Part shown: piece by piece, positions 7,396 to 15,676 of the stretch
Layout of the letters: each line of letters begins with the position of its first letter
Numbering within the stretch: the first letter of the stretch is position 1
Program-made: the position numbers and the translations under genes
Source of the DNA: a virus
Length of the DNA: 64,000 bases
IMG/VR virus record: IMGVR_UViG_3300034374_007216
Span: 18,799 to 82,798 of that record
Reading direction: 5' to 3' (one strand)
Notes under the pieces: generated by a model
Database searches by the model: none
The model's input: only the letters and a program-made list of their open reading frames with translations
What the model was told of the DNA's origin: nothing

Positions 7396-9726
7396 TTACA
7401 ACTCCCGAAGAGTTCCCTTGTCTTTGAAATGTCTTGCCCTGTTTTCATGTTCTCCTTCAAGAGTTAATTTGCCACCTTCGGTGTGGCTGATGTCTTTATG
7501 GTCGTGGCTACCGTATATGCCACGCTTTCTTCGTTCTTGGTTAAGTTGCTCTCTATACTTTATTCTTTCGGGGCTGGACTCATACTTCTTGTCGTACTCC
7601 AACTTGTGCCGCTTGGCTTCGGGGCTTACACGCTCTTTGAGCAGTTGAAAGGCGATTTCCATAGGTTCGCTGGCGAGTTTCTTCCATTGAGAGGGGTGTA
7701 CTGCGTGCGCTCTTACGGGGTCAAGGAGGCCATCGGGTTTAGTATCACCAAAATCAATACCACCGGGCATTTCCGCTTGCGAGTCTTGCCATGCGTCAAA
7801 CATTATTTCCATTACTGCTCGGTCTAATTCCTCTTTTGTAGTAGGAAAATGATTTTGAAAAGCCATATTCATGAAGTAATTTCCTTGATTATTCAAAAAG
7901 GATAACTTGTCATCATCACTCATGTTTTCCACATAATCCCACAAAGAATTGGTAGTAGCAATAAGTTGTTCATCTGCTTCATCATTCCATATTTGTTCAT
8001 GAGGATGAATGTACTCTTCGTCTTGATAATCAATGTCTTCCTTGAGCAGTTGGAAGGCGATGTTCATTGGTTCGCTGGCGAGTTTTTCATCTTCATTTTC
8101 TGCTTCTTCATTTTCTGGCTCTTGCTTTTTAGGCAACCGCACAGTTAATGGTTTTCTGTTTGTATATACATTAACAGGGTTTGCAATTCCCATTCTTTTT
8201 CTTTCTTCATTTGCCGCCTGTAATTCATCTAATCTATTTTGCCATAACATTTCGCCTCTTTTCTTATCATCTGCTCTTTTTTCCCAATAGGTTAAGGGTA
8301 CGAAATCTGGCGATGACTCATTAGTTGTTCTAAAATTTAAATGATTTCTGCCGGTATCTCTCATAGTATTTTTTAAATTGTTAATAAATCTTACATCCAT
8401 ATCATCCGGTTTATCCAAACCTAATGGATAATTGGGTAAATTTTCCATTGGTGCTATATTTTCATTCAATCTAAATCGGGGGCTGAATAACCGGTAGCGG
8501 AGTAATTGACTATAATCATTTTTGAGCAACCGCAAAGCGATGTCCATTGGTTCGCCTGTGTATTTCATTTGGTCGGCTTCACTAAAACCAGCATTATCAC
8601 ACATTTCATCATATAATTCATATTCCATTATTTCTTCACAACTTGCGTTTTCAACTTCTTCTATCAAAGATTCCATATATTTTAACGCTTCGTGCTTATG
8701 CGGAGTTTCATATTCGGGGTCATTTTCCTCACCAAAAGTCCAATTAGGCCCATCTTCATCTTCATCTTCAATTATCTGATTTAGGTAATTTTGGTAATCT
8801 GAAAGTATTTCTGTTCTAACAGTTTCAGCACAAGAGCAAGGGTCATTATTTTCTATTGTTTGCATATCTATCATGGGTGTATCTTCTTGCATTGGTGCTT
8901 GCTCTTCAACACTTTGAGTCATTGGAGGTTGCAATTCAAGGCTTTGTTTGAGCAGTTGGAAGGCGATTTCCATTGGTTCACCTTTTGGAAATGTAAAATC
9001 CGTTAATGGTTCATTTAAAAGTTGTTGATTTTTACTCCATTGTTGAAATGGGTCGTGAAAATCCTCAATAGATTCCCATGATTGAGGTGTTCGCTCAAGA
9101 GTAACGGGTGAAACATCTTCACTAAGAACAGGTGGTATTCCATATGCTATCAATTGTTTTGCGGCTTCAATTTCCTTTTCTTTTAATTCATCAATAGATA
9201 AATTATTCGTTGGCATTAAAGCAGTTGCCGCCATTCTTAATGCATGAAAATCTATAGGTCTGTTTGTAATTCTTTGAATATCACTTTCTGGTACATCGCC
9301 ATAAATTATACCTTCGGGTTGCAAGACTTCTGCATATCTTTGTGGTGTATTTTTACCTTCAAACCCATAAAGATGCAACGGTCTATTTCCATGCTTGTAA
9401 CTTGAAGGCACATCTGCTTTTGAATGCGATTGAAAATCGGGATTGAATGAAAATAATTCTGCGGGATATGTAAAACGGCCACCTAAAGGTACTCCGTCTA
9501 ATTCCAAAGGTAATTTATCTATATTTTTGTGTCGAGCGTATCTTAGGTTATTTCTAAAAAATACATTTTCTCCACTCATTAACGACCTTGCTTCTGCTGG
9601 TGTTTTGTATTCTGCTGGTTGCATTCTAAGTGAATGTATGCTTCCACCTAACGGGTTCACATCTTCAAGATACTGCCGATACTCTTGGGGCGAAATGTAC
9701 GCTTTGCGTATCGCCACCTTCCGCAT
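7396..9726 (-). CDS. Long protein with four internal AWxLLK tags
   Basis: 776 residues. Four copies of [GS]EPM[DNE]IA[FL]xLLK have Met at residues 252, 394, 554 and 689, that is 135-160 residues apart, with unrelated sequence between. Two copies are preceded by LAS. The last module (about 700-776: YDKKYESSPERIKYREQLNQ, then RKRGIYGSHDHKD) matches a recurrent marine-virus sequence that looks like an HNH-type or DNA-binding domain. The tags at 8047-8075 and 7643-7670 are also close in DNA sequence. The layout suggests a polyprotein or a string of cargo modules, perhaps cut near the tags. No protease is recognised in the window. Confidence 0.8.
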   Translation of the reverse strand: MRKVAIRKAYISPQEYRQYLEDVNPLGGSIHSLRMQPAEYKTPAEARSLMSGENVFFRNNLRYARHKNIDKLPLELDGVPLGGRFTYPAELFSFNPDFQSHSKADVPSSYKHGNRPLHLYGFEGKNTPQRYAEVLQPEGIIYGDVPESDIQRITNRPIDFHALRMAATALMPTNNLSIDELKEKEIEAAKQLIAYGIPPVLSEDVSPVTLERTPQSWESIEDFHDPFQQWSKNQQLLNEPLTDFTFPKGEPMEIAFQLLKQSLELQPPMTQSVEEQAPMQEDTPMIDMQTIENNDPCSCAETVRTEILSDYQNYLNQIIEDEDEDGPNWTFGEENDPEYETPHKHEALKYMESLIEEVENASCEEIMEYELYDEMCDNAGFSEADQMKYTGEPMDIALRLLKNDYSQLLRYRLFSPRFRLNENIAPMENLPNYPLGLDKPDDMDVRFINNLKNTMRDTGRNHLNFRTTNESSPDFVPLTYWEKRADDKKRGEMLWQNRLDELQAANEERKRMGIANPVNVYTNRKPLTVRLPKKQEPENEEAENEDEKLASEPMNIAFQLLKEDIDYQDEEYIHPHEQIWNDEADEQLIATTNSLWDYVENMSDDDKLSFLNNQGNYFMNMAFQNHFPTTKEELDRAVMEIMFDAWQDSQAEMPGGIDFGDTKPDGLLDPVRAHAVHPSQWKKLASEPMEIAFQLLKERVSPEAKRHKLEYDKKYESSPERIKYREQLNQERRKRGIYGSHDHKDISHTEGGKLTLEGEHENRARHFKDKGTLREL

Positions 9727-9771
9727 GGTATTTCTAAACGCCCATAAATTAAAGAATTATCGCCTTATGCG
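9727..9771. promoter_or_regulatory. Divergent promoter region
   Basis: The 45 bp between the starts of the divergent genes 7396-9726 and 9772-11655 include the AT-rich CATAAATTAAAGAATTATC, which could supply a TATA element for either direction. The gap is so short that at least one transcript would need almost no leader. Confidence 0.4.
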
Positions 9772-11655
9772 ATGTGCATGAGTCGTGTTGCTGTCAAGAA
9801 AGGCAACGACGACATCGAGAAAGAATTAGCCGGAACTGTTGGTGGAGCGGCGGCTGGTAGGTTGGCTGGTGCGGCTATTGGTAGTATTGTACCGGGAGTA
9901 GGCACTGTTATTGGTGGTATGTTAGGTGGTGCTTTAGGAGCAAAAGTTGGAGATAAAATTACTGATGCGGCGGGTGTTGGAGGTCAAGCCCCAAGTAGTA
10001 CACAAAACTCGATGGCATCTTCATCAATGGCTACATCGGGTTCGGACAACACTCAAGCAGGTCAAGAAGACAACGCCGAACAATTATCCGCCCAACAATC
10101 AGCCGCTCAAAGAGCAGGTGGGGCGGCGATGGCAATAGGCCAACATTTTGCACAGCAACAACAAATGCAACAACAGAACAATCAACAAATGGCTGAAAAG
10201 GCTAAGCAAAATTCACAAATTCAAACAGGCGAGCCGATGGATATGTCATGGCGTTTGTTAAAAGATATTTATTTTAATCAATTATACAATAAACCAGAAT
10301 ATGCTCAAGCAAGACAACAAATCATTGATGCGGCTATTGAAAACATGCAAAATGTTCAATATTCACCAGATACTCATGCAAGGATTCGTGCCGGATTTCC
10401 GGGGTATGAACCATCTCATACAATAAATGGTCGAAATTTTTATACAGATGAACTTGGTCAAGATATAGATGCTCGATACCCCGAAGATTACATGTATGAC
10501 CAAGAACATAGTAACCAAAAAAGATTTCCCGGCATGGTTAATATTCCACCATATCATTTAATGGATGCTATGAAAAATTTTGTTGATTGGGAAAATATAC
10601 CTTTAGTCACAGAAGGTGAAAAAGTAGGTCAAAAAAAAGATGTAGGAATTGAAAATCTATTTGGTATTGGTACACCATATAAACGACAAGAACCTTATCG
10701 TGGTGTTTTACAAGAAAGATTAGGAGGATTACCTTCTGTTAAAACATTTCTTGGTAGGGATATGAGATATAAACCAGAAAGTACAGAAAATATTCACCAT
10801 AGTTATTTTATGCATCCTAATTTAGAGCGTGGGCAAAATTTGCTTGAAGCAAATATTGAAAGACAAAAAGAACAAAAACGATTAGCAGAAGAAGCAGAAG
10901 CAGAACAAAAACGATTAGCAGAAGAACAACGAATAAAAGATGAAAATAGAAAAAGACAACAAGCGATAAATAGAGAAACAAGGAAAAAGAAAAAATTAGC
11001 CGATGAAGCAGGTTTAACTGTTGAAGAATGGGAAAAAGCAGAAGAAGAAAGAATAAAAAGAGAGAAAAAAGAAGAAAAAGCAAGAATAAAAGCAGAAAAA
11101 GAACAAAAATTACAAGAAACAATTGCAGAAAACCAACGAATAATTCAAGCAAAAATTCAAGCAAAAATAGAACGAAACAAAAGAGAAGAAAATTTCCCAA
11201 ACGATGTTAATGAAGTTCCCGAAGATGTTTTAAATACAGAAGAAGGGCGTAAAATAGCATCTAAATGGGAAAGAATTGGAAATAGAGTTTATTATAATAA
11301 AAGTCCTGTTGAAGACATGACTGATATAAGAAATGCGTGGAACATAGATTGGAAAGAAAAAGTTCTTGCTGTTGCTGTTGGGCGTAAATTAGGTTATATT
11401 AAAAAATCCGAACCAATGGATTTGGCTTGGCAACTTCTTAAAAATGAACTACAACTTCCACTTCGCTTAGGAGAAAAAATTCGTGAAGATGTCATGGCAC
11501 TTGACAGGCAACACAAAATAATGGACAATCCCGATGGCACGCTAATTCAAAACATTCATCCCGACATGGAAAATGTCGTTAAGTTGCTCACAAATATGGA
11601 AGCCGATAAACAACCTGTACCTACACGGCCTTCAAGACCTGCATACCTGTTTTGA
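9772..11655 (+). CDS. Tagged protein with glycine zipper and coiled coil
   Basis: 627 residues; ATG 9778 (MSRVAVKKG) is an equally good start. Order of parts: a glycine-zipper membrane-inserting region (about 25-65, with GGAAAGRLAGAAIG and GGMLGGALGAKVG), a Ser/Gln-rich linker, tag 1 (GEPMDMSWRLLKDI, Met 156), a module of about 200 residues, a long Glu/Lys/Arg coiled coil (about 360-470), and tag 2 (SEPMDLAWQLLKNE, Met 549) near the C terminus. Glycine zippers occur in pore-forming and membrane-spanning assemblies. A virion protein acting at the host membrane during entry is possible but untested. Its 3' end overlaps the convergent HMG-CoA lyase gene by 35 bp. Confidence 0.8.
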   Translation: MCMSRVAVKKGNDDIEKELAGTVGGAAAGRLAGAAIGSIVPGVGTVIGGMLGGALGAKVGDKITDAAGVGGQAPSSTQNSMASSSMATSGSDNTQAGQEDNAEQLSAQQSAAQRAGGAAMAIGQHFAQQQQMQQQNNQQMAEKAKQNSQIQTGEPMDMSWRLLKDIYFNQLYNKPEYAQARQQIIDAAIENMQNVQYSPDTHARIRAGFPGYEPSHTINGRNFYTDELGQDIDARYPEDYMYDQEHSNQKRFPGMVNIPPYHLMDAMKNFVDWENIPLVTEGEKVGQKKDVGIENLFGIGTPYKRQEPYRGVLQERLGGLPSVKTFLGRDMRYKPESTENIHHSYFMHPNLERGQNLLEANIERQKEQKRLAEEAEAEQKRLAEEQRIKDENRKRQQAINRETRKKKKLADEAGLTVEEWEKAEEERIKREKKEEKARIKAEKEQKLQETIAENQRIIQAKIQAKIERNKREENFPNDVNEVPEDVLNTEEGRKIASKWERIGNRVYYNKSPVEDMTDIRNAWNIDWKEKVLAVAVGRKLGYIKKSEPMDLAWQLLKNELQLPLRLGEKIREDVMALDRQHKIMDNPDGTLIQNIHPDMENVVKLLTNMEADKQPVPTRPSRPAYLF

Positions 11656-12457
11656 TTTCATCAACAATTGCTGATGAAATTTTTAGTTTCTCTTCATTTA
11701 CGCCTGTTTCAAAACCCCACACATGAAGGTACTTCACAAGTTTTTCAGTTGAAATGTTTGCACCACTTTTTTCGGCAAAAGGACAACCACCAAGCCCTCC
11801 TATGCTACTATCGAATTCAGTAATGCCGTAAAACAAACCGCTTTGAATTATTTTTATAGCCTTTTCTTCATCTCCTTTATGGTGCAAGTGCAACGCAGGT
11901 TTTATTTTCTCAGCAATTGAAATGCTTGCCATGTCTTTCACCTGCCAAATTTCACCGATGCCTACGGTGTCTGCAAACACAACCGTCGAGCCAAATAATT
12001 TTGCATCACGAATACAATTTTTCAATACTAAGTTTGTAACTTTACCGGTGTACGGAGAGCCAAACGCCATGCTAAGATACACTCGCACATTTTCTTTTGG
12101 CACACCATTGAGCATCGTTTGATACATTTGCACAATTTCACTGCGAGTCTTTTTCATGTTTCGCATGTTAAATTCTTCACACGGTGAAAACACGATGTTG
12201 AATTTTTCCGCCCCTGCCGCTTTTGCTCGGTCAAAGCCACGCTGATTCATGACAAGTACGCCGCCATGCTGAAACACCTGCTCCGCATCAGCCATCTGCG
12301 GAACAAGTTTAGGGTGAGCGAAACTTACTTCTTCGACGCTCTCCAACCCCGCATCGTAAAGTGAATGGATAAGACGCACTTTAGTTTCAGTGTCAATAAT
12401 TTGTTTGATATTTTGTAATCCATCTCTCGGACCTACTTCGTACACTGAAACACGCAT
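11621..12457 (-). CDS. mvaB: HMG-CoA lyase-like enzyme (DRE-TIM metallolyase)
   Basis: 278 residues, close to the usual length of about 300. HMG-CoA lyase cleaves 3-hydroxy-3-methylglutaryl-CoA to acetyl-CoA and acetoacetate, the last step of leucine breakdown. Visible signatures: EVGPRDGLQN (residues 7-16, catalytic Arg11 and metal-binding Asp12), SFAHPKLVPQMAD (45-57), DTVGIGE (163-169), metal-ligand pair HLH (190-192), and the catalytic-loop Cys in GGLGGCPFA (Cys225) with Asn234 after it. All key residues are present, so it is probably active. A TATA-like TTTAAA lies about 25 bp upstream of the start. It is a metabolic gene with no pathway neighbours, presumably acquired from a host. Confidence 0.85.
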   Translation of the reverse strand: MRVSVYEVGPRDGLQNIKQIIDTETKVRLIHSLYDAGLESVEEVSFAHPKLVPQMADAEQVFQHGGVLVMNQRGFDRAKAAGAEKFNIVFSPCEEFNMRNMKKTRSEIVQMYQTMLNGVPKENVRVYLSMAFGSPYTGKVTNLVLKNCIRDAKLFGSTVVFADTVGIGEIWQVKDMASISIAEKIKPALHLHHKGDEEKAIKIIQSGLFYGITEFDSSIGGLGGCPFAEKSGANISTEKLVKYLHVWGFETGVNEEKLKISSAIVDEIKTGMQVLKAV

Positions 12458-12487
12458 GGAATCATGAATGCTGTCGAAGTTTTAAAT

Positions 12488-13168
12488 TTATCTTCTTGAG
12501 TGGTATTGACTACCCATTCTTTGCATCATTCTGTTTCTTTGGGAGTTTGGACCGCCGCCTCGTCTTGGTCGTACTTGGACTTTTGGTGTTGTTTGAATTG
12601 GCTTGAAAACATCTCTTCGTGGTGCAGGTGGTTTGGGCGTTGGTCGTGCGGGGTTTGCTTGAGGGAATCTTGGTTGTTCTATTCTTGCAGGGCCTTCGGG
12701 GTCATATGTTGGTACATCTTCGACCATCCCCATTCCGCCCATTGGCGACCAACTTCTTTCTTGATTTACTTCACTCATAGGAGTTTCATCATCCCTTGCA
12801 TACTCTTGCACAGTGCCATCCCATAGCACTTTATCATTATAATGTGCTGGATGTAAAGGGTCATAGGGTAAAGTTTGGAACATTTCCCAATCTTCAACGG
12901 GTTGAATACCTCGACGCTGATTTATTTTTTGTGCCGCAATCAAACGGTTTGCGTCGCTTTGATTACCTGTATTACCCAAATAACTTAACGAAGGAGCGGA
13001 GTGAATTTGAGCACCTGTAGGAGTCATGCCCTGTTCTTCGTATGCTTGTCGGTAATCGGCCATACGCTCCGGTGTCATACGCAACCCACCCGCTCTTGCG
13101 GCGTGTTGTAGGTCTTCACGACTAAGGGCTTTGAGAAGTTCCCATGCTTGATTAAAAGCACTCGCCAT
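12488..13168 (-). CDS. AWxLLK-tagged hypothetical protein
   Basis: 226 residues from ATG 13168, so that it begins with the tag MASAFNQAWELLKAL, as the neighbouring genes do. An in-frame ATG at 13192 would add eight residues. After the tag comes a helical, mildly basic region. The C-terminal 70 residues are rich in Pro and Arg (PRPTPKPPAPRRD, RPRRGGGPNSQRNRMM), so they are probably disordered and nucleic-acid binding. No enzyme fold recognised. Confidence 0.7.
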   Translation of the reverse strand: MASAFNQAWELLKALSREDLQHAARAGGLRMTPERMADYRQAYEEQGMTPTGAQIHSAPSLSYLGNTGNQSDANRLIAAQKINQRRGIQPVEDWEMFQTLPYDPLHPAHYNDKVLWDGTVQEYARDDETPMSEVNQERSWSPMGGMGMVEDVPTYDPEGPARIEQPRFPQANPARPTPKPPAPRRDVFKPIQTTPKVQVRPRRGGGPNSQRNRMMQRMGSQYHSRR

Positions 13169-13200
13169 GCAAGTCGTACGAACATTTAGCATATAAAAAT

Positions 13201-13881
13201 TTAGAAATCTGTAAGTGATGTTTGCTTTGACGGGTCAAAGGGCTTAGATTTGTTACGAGTTCGGTCCATAAACGGATAAGCACCAATGTCATATTCTTTC
13301 AATGGACTGTTTTCTGCGTAAGGAATTTCGGGTTCGTATAAAAATGAACTTGCTTCATGAATAGAATTATCATCGGGCCTTAAATTAGAAAAACTTAATC
13401 TAACACCGGGTGGTAAATTTTGCATAAATTTTTCATGAAAGGAATGTGATTTTTCATTTCTGTTGTCGGATTCAATGTTATAACCTCTTGCTAAAATAGC
13501 ACGAATTAATTTGTCGTAATATCCTTGCCTTCTATAATTTGAATTTGTAAATCCTTGAAAATTTCGTAATGTGTTTTCACCTAAATCAACATCGGAAAGA
13601 CCTGTAATAAAATGTTTATATTCTGGTGTTGCTAAATAAAAACCTGTTTGTCCATAATCGTTAAGATTTCTAACCAAAAGATTTGGGCGTGGCAAATAAA
13701 TTTCCGGCTCTCTAAACGCCCATTCACCTTCCGAATCAGCCCAATCAATTACTTCTCCGGTGTTTGGGTCGAACCGTTTTTGACTAAACAATCCGGCGAT
13801 TTGAGCCATAGTATTTTTATTGCTTAGTTGAGAAAATGGCGACTTAAGCAAGTTCCACGCTTGCTCAAACGGGGTCGCCAT
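13201..13881 (-). CDS. AWxLLK-tagged GNAT-like acetyltransferase
   Basis: 226 residues starting with the tag MATPFEQAWNLLKSP. The middle holds a GNAT-type acetyl-CoA-binding motif, NYRRQGYYDKLIRAIL (Arg/Gln-x-x-Gly-x-x pattern, about residues 119-134). It is followed by a strand and SHSFHEKFM, which fits the last helix of the fold. This suggests an N-acetyltransferase of unknown target, carried with a virion tag. The evidence is motif-level only. It is the first gene of the minus-strand operon that reads away from the control region. Confidence 0.6.
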   Translation of the reverse strand: MATPFEQAWNLLKSPFSQLSNKNTMAQIAGLFSQKRFDPNTGEVIDWADSEGEWAFREPEIYLPRPNLLVRNLNDYGQTGFYLATPEYKHFITGLSDVDLGENTLRNFQGFTNSNYRRQGYYDKLIRAILARGYNIESDNRNEKSHSFHEKFMQNLPPGVRLSFSNLRPDDNSIHEASSFLYEPEIPYAENSPLKEYDIGAYPFMDRTRNKSKPFDPSKQTSLTDF

Positions 13882-13894
13882 AGCACAGGTATGA

Positions 13895-13921
13895 AGATTT
13901 TTTATTTTAAATTTTTTTTGG
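13895..13921 (-). promoter_or_regulatory. Probable promoter of tagged-gene operon
   Basis: Directly upstream of the GNAT-like gene the minus strand has a 25-bp A/T tract with AATTTAAAATAAAAAA, a good archaeal TATA element about 20-35 bp before the ATG. It lacks the TAACTAAGAAA block found on plus-strand early genes, as expected if late genes use a different signal. Confidence 0.5.
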
Positions 13922-14377
13922 GAAGGCGTTTCATGATTTTTTGTCCGAGAGGTGTATGCGACTAAAAGAAGTGCTATGGGATAGCACTTTGCTATGCCTC
14001 CTTCTAAGGCGTGCTATGGGGTCTGTGCTATGGGGTGGTGGCTTGCAGTACCCCACTCTATAGACCGTTGTACTGCTTTGTGCTATGGCCTCAGCCCCTC
14101 CCGTCGTGCGTGCATGGGGCGTAGGGGCAGGGGCGTAGTGCGTCGTTCTATAGAGCCACCACCGTTGCACGCAAGCGTGTGCGTCTATGCAATTTGCATA
14201 CGCCCTCCGCCCTAACCCCTATCCCATATACACCCGTAAAACGCAATCCCCCATGAATAGCGACCATTGACCCCAACCCATATGGGTGCGTTATGCACCT
14301 GCTTCACTGTGCTTTGTGCTTTGTGCTATGTGCATACGCTACATCATGCGTGAGGCAAAATCGGTGTATGGCATTGA
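13922..14377. other. GC-rich non-coding structured region
   Basis: About 450 bp with no convincing gene and visibly higher GC than its surroundings. It holds four copies of GTGCTATGG (13971, 14011, 14025, 14080), a perfect 9-bp hairpin at 13969-13989, a 10-bp inverted repeat GGTGGTGGCT/AGCCACCACC (14034-14043 and 14154-14163), a 5-bp hairpin at 14168-14179, and the palindrome TATGCAA-T-TTGCATA (14186-14200). It separates divergent late and early operons. Possible roles: origin, packaging signal or regulatory RNA. Confidence 0.55.
13969..13989. repeat. Perfect 9-bp hairpin
   Basis: AAGTGCTAT, three G, then ATAGCACTT: a perfect inverted repeat with a 3-nt loop. Its left arm contains the GTGCTAT that recurs three more times downstream, so these copies could be binding sites for one factor. 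Confidence 0.7.
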
Positions 14378-14400
14378 TTAGTATATAAACTAACTAAGAA
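14378..14400 (+). promoter_or_regulatory. Virus promoter block 1
   Basis: TTAGTATATAAAC followed by TAACTAAGAA, a variant of the block seen ten times, with TATATAAA instead of TATTTAAA. The TATA centre is 36.5 bp before the ATG at 14422. Confidence 0.85.
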
Positions 14401-14421
14401 ATAGCAGGTCGGTGAAAAACC

Positions 14422-15264
14422 ATGAGCAAATACATGAAGCCCATAGACACAAGCCCAATAAACAGACAAGACGCATACGCAGTGCAACACAGCGTATGTG
14501 CAAACCGCATCAGCGAGTTCCTTGCGAGCAGGAGTGCAGAAGTATCTCTTCCGTACACTCGTGAGAGCGTACTCGCAGGTGTACCAACCTTCGCAACCAA
14601 CTACGAGCACGCTACCTTCACACAAGCAGAAATCCTTGTGTTCGCAAACCAATGCTTTGAGCATGTGCAAGCATACGGAACAGTTGCAGTGAAAGACCAA
14701 GTGCCTTCATATACGAGCACTGCGAAAGACTTCGCCAAAATGTTCGCCCTCACATACAAAGTGAGCAAGGGTGCAAATGAAGGTCAAGTACGCAACGGTG
14801 TTTTCCAAGCCCTTGCACAGTACCGACGAGCCATGAAGTCTGCACAAGCGAAAGACGAACTCAACACCTCACTCAATGCAGGTGTAGGATGGTTCGCTGA
14901 TGGTGTCGTTGATGCAAACGGCGTTGCACGACCATACGCTGACGAATCTAAGGCTCGCAAAGCATGGGTACGCAAGCATATCGGTGAAGATTGGTGGGTT
15001 GGCCGTACTAAAGCGGACAAGCAATCACTCCTCGCAACCGCTAAAGTGTACAAGCAAGCCAATGCACTCGGCAAATCCGAGCAAGCACCTGCAAACACCT
15101 ACACAATCCAAGCCGTCGAGAAAGCACATCACTCAACCATCAAGCGTATTGCTCGTGATATGAGTGGCGGCACGACCTTTGCAAGCAAGGACAAAGCGTT
15201 GCAGTACATCACTGACAACATCGCTCAATTCTATGCACTCGACTTGAGTGCATACAACCTTTGA
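14422..15264 (+). CDS. Isolated hypothetical protein, probably abundant
   Basis: 280 residues, Ala- and Thr-rich, soluble, with no family recognised. The gene stands alone: its own virus promoter, then two strong hairpins and more than 800 bp before the next plus-strand gene. It is clearly richer in G/C-ending codons than its neighbours. Single-gene transcription, strong termination and distinct codon choice suggest high expression. Nothing in the sequence shows its role; candidates are a DNA-binding, host-takeover or virion protein. The ribosome site GGTGAA precedes the ATG. Confidence 0.85.
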   Translation: MSKYMKPIDTSPINRQDAYAVQHSVCANRISEFLASRSAEVSLPYTRESVLAGVPTFATNYEHATFTQAEILVFANQCFEHVQAYGTVAVKDQVPSYTSTAKDFAKMFALTYKVSKGANEGQVRNGVFQALAQYRRAMKSAQAKDELNTSLNAGVGWFADGVVDANGVARPYADESKARKAWVRKHIGEDWWVGRTKADKQSLLATAKVYKQANALGKSEQAPANTYTIQAVEKAHHSTIKRIARDMSGGTTFASKDKALQYITDNIAQFYALDLSAYNL

Positions 15265-15328
15265 GTAGGCTCGCAGTAGTCCGTTTTCCTGACCCACTCA
15301 CCCGTTGAGTGTTCTCATACGAGTTGTT

Positions 15329-15360
15329 GAGTGCATGAGGGCTTCGGCCCTCATGTACTC
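15329..15360 (+). terminator. UUCG-capped hairpin
   Basis: A 14-bp stem with one mismatch, GAGTGCATGAGGGC then TTCG then GCCCTCATGTACTC. UUCG tetraloops are very stable in RNA. It lies 65 bp after the stop of the isolated gene and may protect the transcript 3' end or begin termination. Confidence 0.8.
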
Positions 15361-15366
15361 CCCTTT

Positions 15367-15401
15367 GGGCGTGGTCGCATAGGCGACCACGCCCTTTTTT
15401 T
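15367..15401 (+). terminator. Strong intrinsic-type terminator
   Basis: A perfect 12-bp stem GGGCGTGGTCGC/GCGACCACGCCC with a 4-nt loop, followed by seven T. Archaeal termination depends mainly on the T run. Together with the hairpin just upstream this insulates the isolated gene from the control region. Confidence 0.85.
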
Positions 15402-15449
15402 ATTTTCAAAATCCTCATAGCACGACGGGTCGTGGGTGCTGTCGCCACG

Positions 15450-15647
15450 CTACGCCCGAACAAAAAGTTCAGCCTTGCGTGTTAATGCGACGCACCCATA
15501 TGGGTTGGACTCTTCACGCATCTTGATTAATTCCGCATCGTGAAGATATTCATTTGAACAATTCCACATCGGGAGGGGTGTGCAATTGCACAATCCCGCA
15601 TTATATATTTGAGCATCCGAATAATATGGGTGTGGGTATTTGCTCAT
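15450..15647 (-). CDS. Possible small protein in control region
   Basis: A 65-residue frame from ATG 15647, weakly preceded by AAGG. The C-terminal half (ELIKMREESNPYGC, then RKAELFVRA) looks protein-like, and two Cys (CNC) occur in the middle. The two identical palindromes at 15677-15718 lie just upstream, where an operator would be expected. No family recognised, and it may be spurious. Confidence 0.35.
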   Translation of the reverse strand: MSKYPHPYYSDAQIYNAGLCNCTPLPMWNCSNEYLHDAELIKMREESNPYGCVALTRKAELFVRA

Positions 15648-15676
15648 CGCCTTGACTTTTAGAGCGACCTAAGATA

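Noticed and set aside
7271-7827. Plus-strand ORFs of 114-125 codons opposite 6932-9726
   Set aside because: They are antisense to tagged genes whose amino-acid patterns recur elsewhere in the window, so the minus strand is the coding one.
14344-14700. Minus-strand ORF of 118 codons across promoter block 1
   Set aside because: Cys/Val-rich shadow of the strongly coding gene at 14422 and incompatible with the promoter there.
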